A stretch of DNA of 64,000 nucleotides, from positions 204,882-268,881 of the forward strand of contig CANGKZ010000002.1 in assembly GCA_947454705.1 (NCBI GenBank). Direction: 5' to 3'. The notes beneath the pieces were generated by a model. It saw nothing but the letters and a program-made list of their open reading frames with translations, had not been told where the DNA came from and did no database searches. A program made the translations under genes and the position numbers. Below are positions 60,820 through 64,000 of the stretch, piece by piece; positions within the stretch are counted from its first letter, which is position 1, and each line of letters opens with the position of its first letter. The DNA is from Verrucomicrobiota bacterium (GTDB lineage Bacteria; Verrucomicrobiota; Verrucomicrobiia; Limisphaerales; UBA9464).

Positions 60820-60893
60820 GAGTCGGACGAAATTGGGCGAAATCGGACGAAGATGCCGAAGCGGGACGCACTGCGGCCCCGAACGTGCGCCCG

Positions 60894-61913
60894 TCACCAC
60901 TCAATGATGGCGGCGCCCCAGGTCAATCCGGCGCCGAACACCACCATCAGCACGAGATCCCCGCGCTGGATCCGGCCCGCCGTGGCGGCTTCATCGAGGG
61001 CGATGGCCACGCTCGCGGCACTGGTGTTGCCGAAGCGGTCCACGTTCACGAACACCTGTCCCTCCGCCGCGCCGAGTTGTTCGGACACCGCAGTAATGAT
61101 GCGCTGATTGGCCTGGTGCGGGATGATGCACCGAATTTGGTCCACCTTGAGTCCGCACCGGTCGAGCGCGTCGTGGGCTGCCGAGACCATGGCGTTCACC
61201 GCGTTCTTGAAGGTCTGTTTGCCGTCCATCCGCAGGTAATGCATGCGGTTGGCCACGCTGTCCGCGGTCGGGGGGCAGGCGCTGCCGCCGCCGGGGAGCT
61301 CGAGGAGACCGGCCTTGGTGCCGTCGGATCCGAGGCAGGTGGTGAGCAGTCCGTGGGCGTTGGGACGGTTCTGAAGCACGGCGGCTCCGGCTCCATCGCC
61401 AAAGAGCACGCAGGTGTTGCGGTCGGTCCAGTCGATGACCGAGGACATCTTTTCGGCCCCGATCACCAGCACGGTCTCGTAGGTGTGGGAGGCGACGAAG
61501 TGGCTCGCGATGTCGAGGGCGTACACGAATCCGCTGCAGGCGGCCTCGATGTCGAACGCCGCGGCGCGGGTGGCTCCCAGCTTCTGCTGCACGAGGCAGG
61601 CGGTGCTGGGGAAGGGCATGTCCGGCGTGATGGTCGCAACGATGATCAGGTCGATCTGCTCCGGAGTGATCCCGGCGCGCGTGATCGCGTGACGGGCCGC
61701 GGCCACGGCCATGTCGGAAGTGGTTTCACCGGCGGCGGCGATGCGGCGTTCCCGGATGCCGGTCCGGGTGGTGATCCATTCGTCACTGGTTTCCACCATC
61801 CGCTCCAACTCGGCGTTGGTGAGGATGCGCTCCGGAACATACGATCCCACGCCGGTGATCGACACCGTGCGCAGGTGAGGCCGGTGGGTGCGTGGATGTT
61901 TGAACGGGGCCAT
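60894..61913 (-). CDS. fabH: Beta-ketoacyl-ACP synthase III
   Basis: A 339-residue enzyme that starts fatty-acid synthesis by condensing acetyl-CoA with malonyl-ACP. The catalytic cysteine is C126 (DIEAACSGF), the histidine H266 (IIPHQANQRI) and the asparagine N296 (DRFGNTSAAS). The N-terminus carries about 14 extra residues (HPRTHRPH) before the usual first strand SITGVGSYVPER. It is the last gene of the cluster coaD-yceD-rpmF-plsX-fabH, 25 bases after plsX. Confidence 0.97.
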   Translation of the reverse strand: MAPFKHPRTHRPHLRTVSITGVGSYVPERILTNAELERMVETSDEWITTRTGIRERRIAAAGETTSDMAVAAARHAITRAGITPEQIDLIIVATITPDMPFPSTACLVQQKLGATRAAAFDIEAACSGFVYALDIASHFVASHTYETVLVIGAEKMSSVIDWTDRNTCVLFGDGAGAAVLQNRPNAHGLLTTCLGSDGTKAGLLELPGGGSACPPTADSVANRMHYLRMDGKQTFKNAVNAMVSAAHDALDRCGLKVDQIRCIIPHQANQRIITAVSEQLGAAEGQVFVNVDRFGNTSAASVAIALDEAATAGRIQRGDLVLMVVFGAGLTWGAAIIEW

Positions 61914-61938
61914 CTAAAAATCGGGCGATCGGGTCGGG

Positions 61939-62970
61939 TCAGGTGGGACCGGCCGGTGCTGCGGGTTCGGGAGCGGAGAACCGGGCGATGTCGCGAACAA
62001 TGGCATCGTTCAGCTGAAGCTCAACGAAACGTCGCGTCTGGGAAATCGCGTGCCGGAGCGTGTCGCGCTTGGCCCCGCCGTGAATCTTGACCGCGCATCC
62101 GTCCAGGCCGAGCAGCAGGGCACCGCCGTACACCTCGGGGTTCATGCGGGCGGCGATGCGGCGGAGTCCCCCCTCGGCCAGCTTGGCGCCGAGCATTCGG
62201 ATCCAGTGCGAGGTGAGTTCTTCCTTCAGCATGGCGCGAACCGCCTTGCCGAGGCTCTCCGCCGATTTCAACACGATGTTGCCGACGAAGCCGTCGCAGA
62301 CCGCGACATCCACGCCATCGAGAAAGAGGTCGTATCCCTCGCAATAGCCGGCGCAGTTCAGGTCGGTCTTGCGGATCAGGGCCACGGTGGCGCGAGTGAG
62401 CTCGTTGCCCTTGGCGTCCTCGGATCCGTTGCTGAGCACGCCCACTCGCGGGGATTCCACGCCGAGCATGGCGCGGGAATAGGCGGATCCCATGATGGCG
62501 AACTGCAGGAGCATTTCCGGATTTCCCTCCGGATTCGCGCCGCCATCGATGAGCACCCACGCGCCTTTCAGCGTGGGAAGGATGCAGGCGAGGGCGGGAC
62601 GGCGGACTCCCTTCAAGCGGCCGAGCCGAATGGTAGCGCCCGCGAGGAGACCCCCGGTGTTGCCGGAGGAAATAACCGCATCGGCAGCCCCTTCACGCAC
62701 GAGCTCAATGGCCCGGAGGAGGGAACTGTCCTTTTTGCGCCGGACTGCGAGCCCGGGATCGTCCTCCATGGAGAGGACTTCGCTGGCGTGATGGATCTTG
62801 AGCCGCGGATCAGTCAGGCCGATGCGCGAGCATGCGGCTTCCAGGTCGGGCTTGGGTCCAACGACGTAGAGCTCAACTACTCCAGGTTCGGCCGCGAGGG
62901 CGAGCTTCACGCCCTGGAGGAGTTCCTCCGGGCCGTGATCGCCTCCCATCACGTCCACAGCCAGCCGCAT
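61939..62970 (-). CDS. plsX: Phosphate acyltransferase PlsX
   Basis: A 343-residue peripheral membrane enzyme that makes acyl-phosphate from acyl-ACP for phospholipid synthesis. The family start LAVDVMGGDHGPEELLQG, SSGNTGGLLAGATIRLGR, and VAVCDGFVGNIVLKSAESL are all present. The start at 62970 (MRLAVDVMGGD) is the natural one; the two residues before it would need a TTG. It lies 69 bases after rpmF and 25 before fabH. Confidence 0.97.
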   Translation of the reverse strand: MRLAVDVMGGDHGPEELLQGVKLALAAEPGVVELYVVGPKPDLEAACSRIGLTDPRLKIHHASEVLSMEDDPGLAVRRKKDSSLLRAIELVREGAADAVISSGNTGGLLAGATIRLGRLKGVRRPALACILPTLKGAWVLIDGGANPEGNPEMLLQFAIMGSAYSRAMLGVESPRVGVLSNGSEDAKGNELTRATVALIRKTDLNCAGYCEGYDLFLDGVDVAVCDGFVGNIVLKSAESLGKAVRAMLKEELTSHWIRMLGAKLAEGGLRRIAARMNPEVYGGALLLGLDGCAVKIHGGAKRDTLRHAISQTRRFVELQLNDAIVRDIARFSAPEPAAPAGPT

Positions 62971-63039
62971 AGCCAACGTCCGATCAAACGACAGAGCGCC
63001 GGCCCGCTTGCGGCGTGGCTCGGCGCTCCGTGGAACGGG

Positions 63040-63228
63040 TTAGGCCAGGGCGCTGACGTTCAGCACCTGCCGGCTGTTGTAGTACCCGCAAGCCGGGCAA
63101 ACCCGGTGGGGAACATACGGAGCCGCGCATTGCGGGCATGAGGAAATCTGAGGCAGATGCAGCACGCTGTTGTAAGCGCGGCGCATGCGCTGGCGGCTGG
63201 TCGACGGTTTGCGTTTCGGAACACCCAT
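63040..63228 (-). CDS. rpmF: Ribosomal protein L32
   Basis: A 62-residue protein of the large ribosomal subunit. The start GVPKRKPSTSRQRMRRA is the family signature, and the zinc-ribbon cysteines are in CPQC and CPACG. It sits between yceD (13 bases) and plsX, the usual gene order. Confidence 0.97.
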   Translation of the reverse strand: MGVPKRKPSTSRQRMRRAYNSVLHLPQISSCPQCAAPYVPHRVCPACGYYNSRQVLNVSALA

Positions 63229-63241
63229 GGTTCGGGTCGGT

Positions 63242-63724
63242 TTACAGTTTCAGTTGATCCAAGGCGGCCCACGGGGACTCACCGGACTCCGCCGGCGGTT
63301 CACTGTCAGACACCCCCGCCGCAGACTTTTTTACGAGCCCGCGACAGTTCGGACTGCACAACGGATTCGTTGGCAGAACGAGATAGATGTCTTCTCGCAG
63401 AAATGGCGTCAAGTCGGCAAAATCTCCTTCACAGGTTATTGCCTCCTCTCCCTCGAGGGGTGCGAGGGCTGCGAAATCGGGTATTTCCACCGTTTCTTCG
63501 AAGGATTTGAGGCATCTGCGGCACTGGCAGGTGATCGAAATCTGCAGTTCCCCGGTCATTAAAATTCCTTCGCCCTGAAGCTCCACTTCGAGGTCGTAGG
63601 TCAGCGGATTGCTGAAAGTGATGAGGTCGTCCCGGTATCCTTCGGCGAGTTCCTCGCCCGGAAGTTCGCCCGTGAGATGCTCGGAATCGCGTTCGAGCAG
63701 CTGCTTGTTGACCTTGATCGGCAT
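63242..63724 (-). CDS. yceD: YceD/DUF177 family protein
   Basis: A 160-residue protein. A TCQCRRCLKSFEE cysteine motif near the middle and CSPNCRGL near the C-terminus are typical of the family. DLTPFLREDIYLVLPTNPLCSPNC is the conserved region. YceD is linked to 23S rRNA accumulation and is nearly always encoded just before rpmF, as here. Confidence 0.92.
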   Translation of the reverse strand: MPIKVNKQLLERDSEHLTGELPGEELAEGYRDDLITFSNPLTYDLEVELQGEGILMTGELQISITCQCRRCLKSFEETVEIPDFAALAPLEGEEAITCEGDFADLTPFLREDIYLVLPTNPLCSPNCRGLVKKSAAGVSDSEPPAESGESPWAALDQLKL

Positions 63725-63774
63725 GGGTGGAGTGTCGGCCGACCGGCCCTCCGCCGCAACTCTCGGAATGAGGG

Positions 63775-63808
63775 CTTCGAAGATCGGAGATCGGAGATCG
63801 CAGTTCGA
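63775..63808. repeat. Dispersed GATCGGAGATCGGAG repeat, copy 3
   Basis: The stretch TTCGAAGATCGGAGATCGGA plus GATCGCAGTTCG lies in the 98-base gap between coaD and yceD. It shares words with 36970-36992 and 57513-57543. Confidence 0.6.
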
Positions 63809-63822
63809 AAACTAAACCTTGA

Positions 63823-64000
<178 letters not shown>

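Overview
The window is 64 kb of GC-rich bacterial chromosome that most resembles Verrucomicrobiota, perhaps near the Limisphaerales/Opitutaceae. The assignment rests on a pseudopilin with an H-X9-DG C-terminal motif, a paired DUF1800/DUF1501 locus, secreted delta-60 and RCC1 repeat proteins with Ig-like domains, a CotH-type kinase, and many short dispersed intergenic repeats typical of this phylum. It carries two tRNA-Leu genes (anticodons UAG and CAG). I saw no rRNA, CRISPR array, transposase, integrase or phage gene.

Layout. 1-2.6 kb: the 3' end of a GH32 fructan/sucrose hydrolase, a pseudopilin-like protein and a PfkB fructokinase. 2.6-7.6 kb: tpiA, secG and an oligopeptide ABC importer (binding protein plus two permeases, no ATPase in view). 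7.6-8.1 kb: a small ORF between two stem-bounded repeats. 8.1-18.9 kb (minus strand): a lipoprotein nucleosidase coupled to an NCS2 purine permease, a GT4 glycosyltransferase, ileS, a BioF-like PLP enzyme coupled to a membrane protein, speA and tRNA-Leu(UAG). 19.1-27.3 kb (plus strand): a DoxX-like protein, then two tandem paralogous TonB-dependent receptors behind a textbook sigma-54 promoter motif, a purine nucleoside permease (NUP) family protein and an exported adenosine deaminase. 27.3-31.6 kb: a DUF885 lipoprotein, an AraC regulator, an M50-like membrane protein and a small exported alanine-rich protein with its own promoter and terminator. 31.9-36.1 kb: the DUF1800/DUF1501 pair. 36-42.2 kb: an SDR oxidoreductase, tRNA-Leu(CAG), a two-component system and a coupled vWA/SIMPL pair. 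42.4-57.5 kb: a CotH kinase, a secreted esterase, a 1412-residue delta-60 protein, a LysR regulator divergent from an HPF-like gene, a TerC/Alx protein, a PGPGW protein, an 1118-residue RCC1 protein and a tail-anchored GNAT-like protein. 57.5-64 kb (minus strand): a PhoR/PhoB-like pair, pilT, and the lipid/ribosome cluster coaD-yceD-rpmF-plsX-fabH.

The most interesting locus is 19.5-27.3 kb. Its outer-membrane receptors, NUP-family protein and adenosine deaminase all carry export signals. This suggests that purine nucleosides are captured and processed in the envelope, perhaps feeding the NCS2 permease/nucleosidase pair 10 kb away. This is inference from context. The second theme is the non-coding fraction: at least six families of short repeats (stem-bounded, REP/BIME-like, AT-rich inverted, near-tandem) lie mainly just 3' of genes, including a roughly 100-bp double-hairpin element at 44621-44722.
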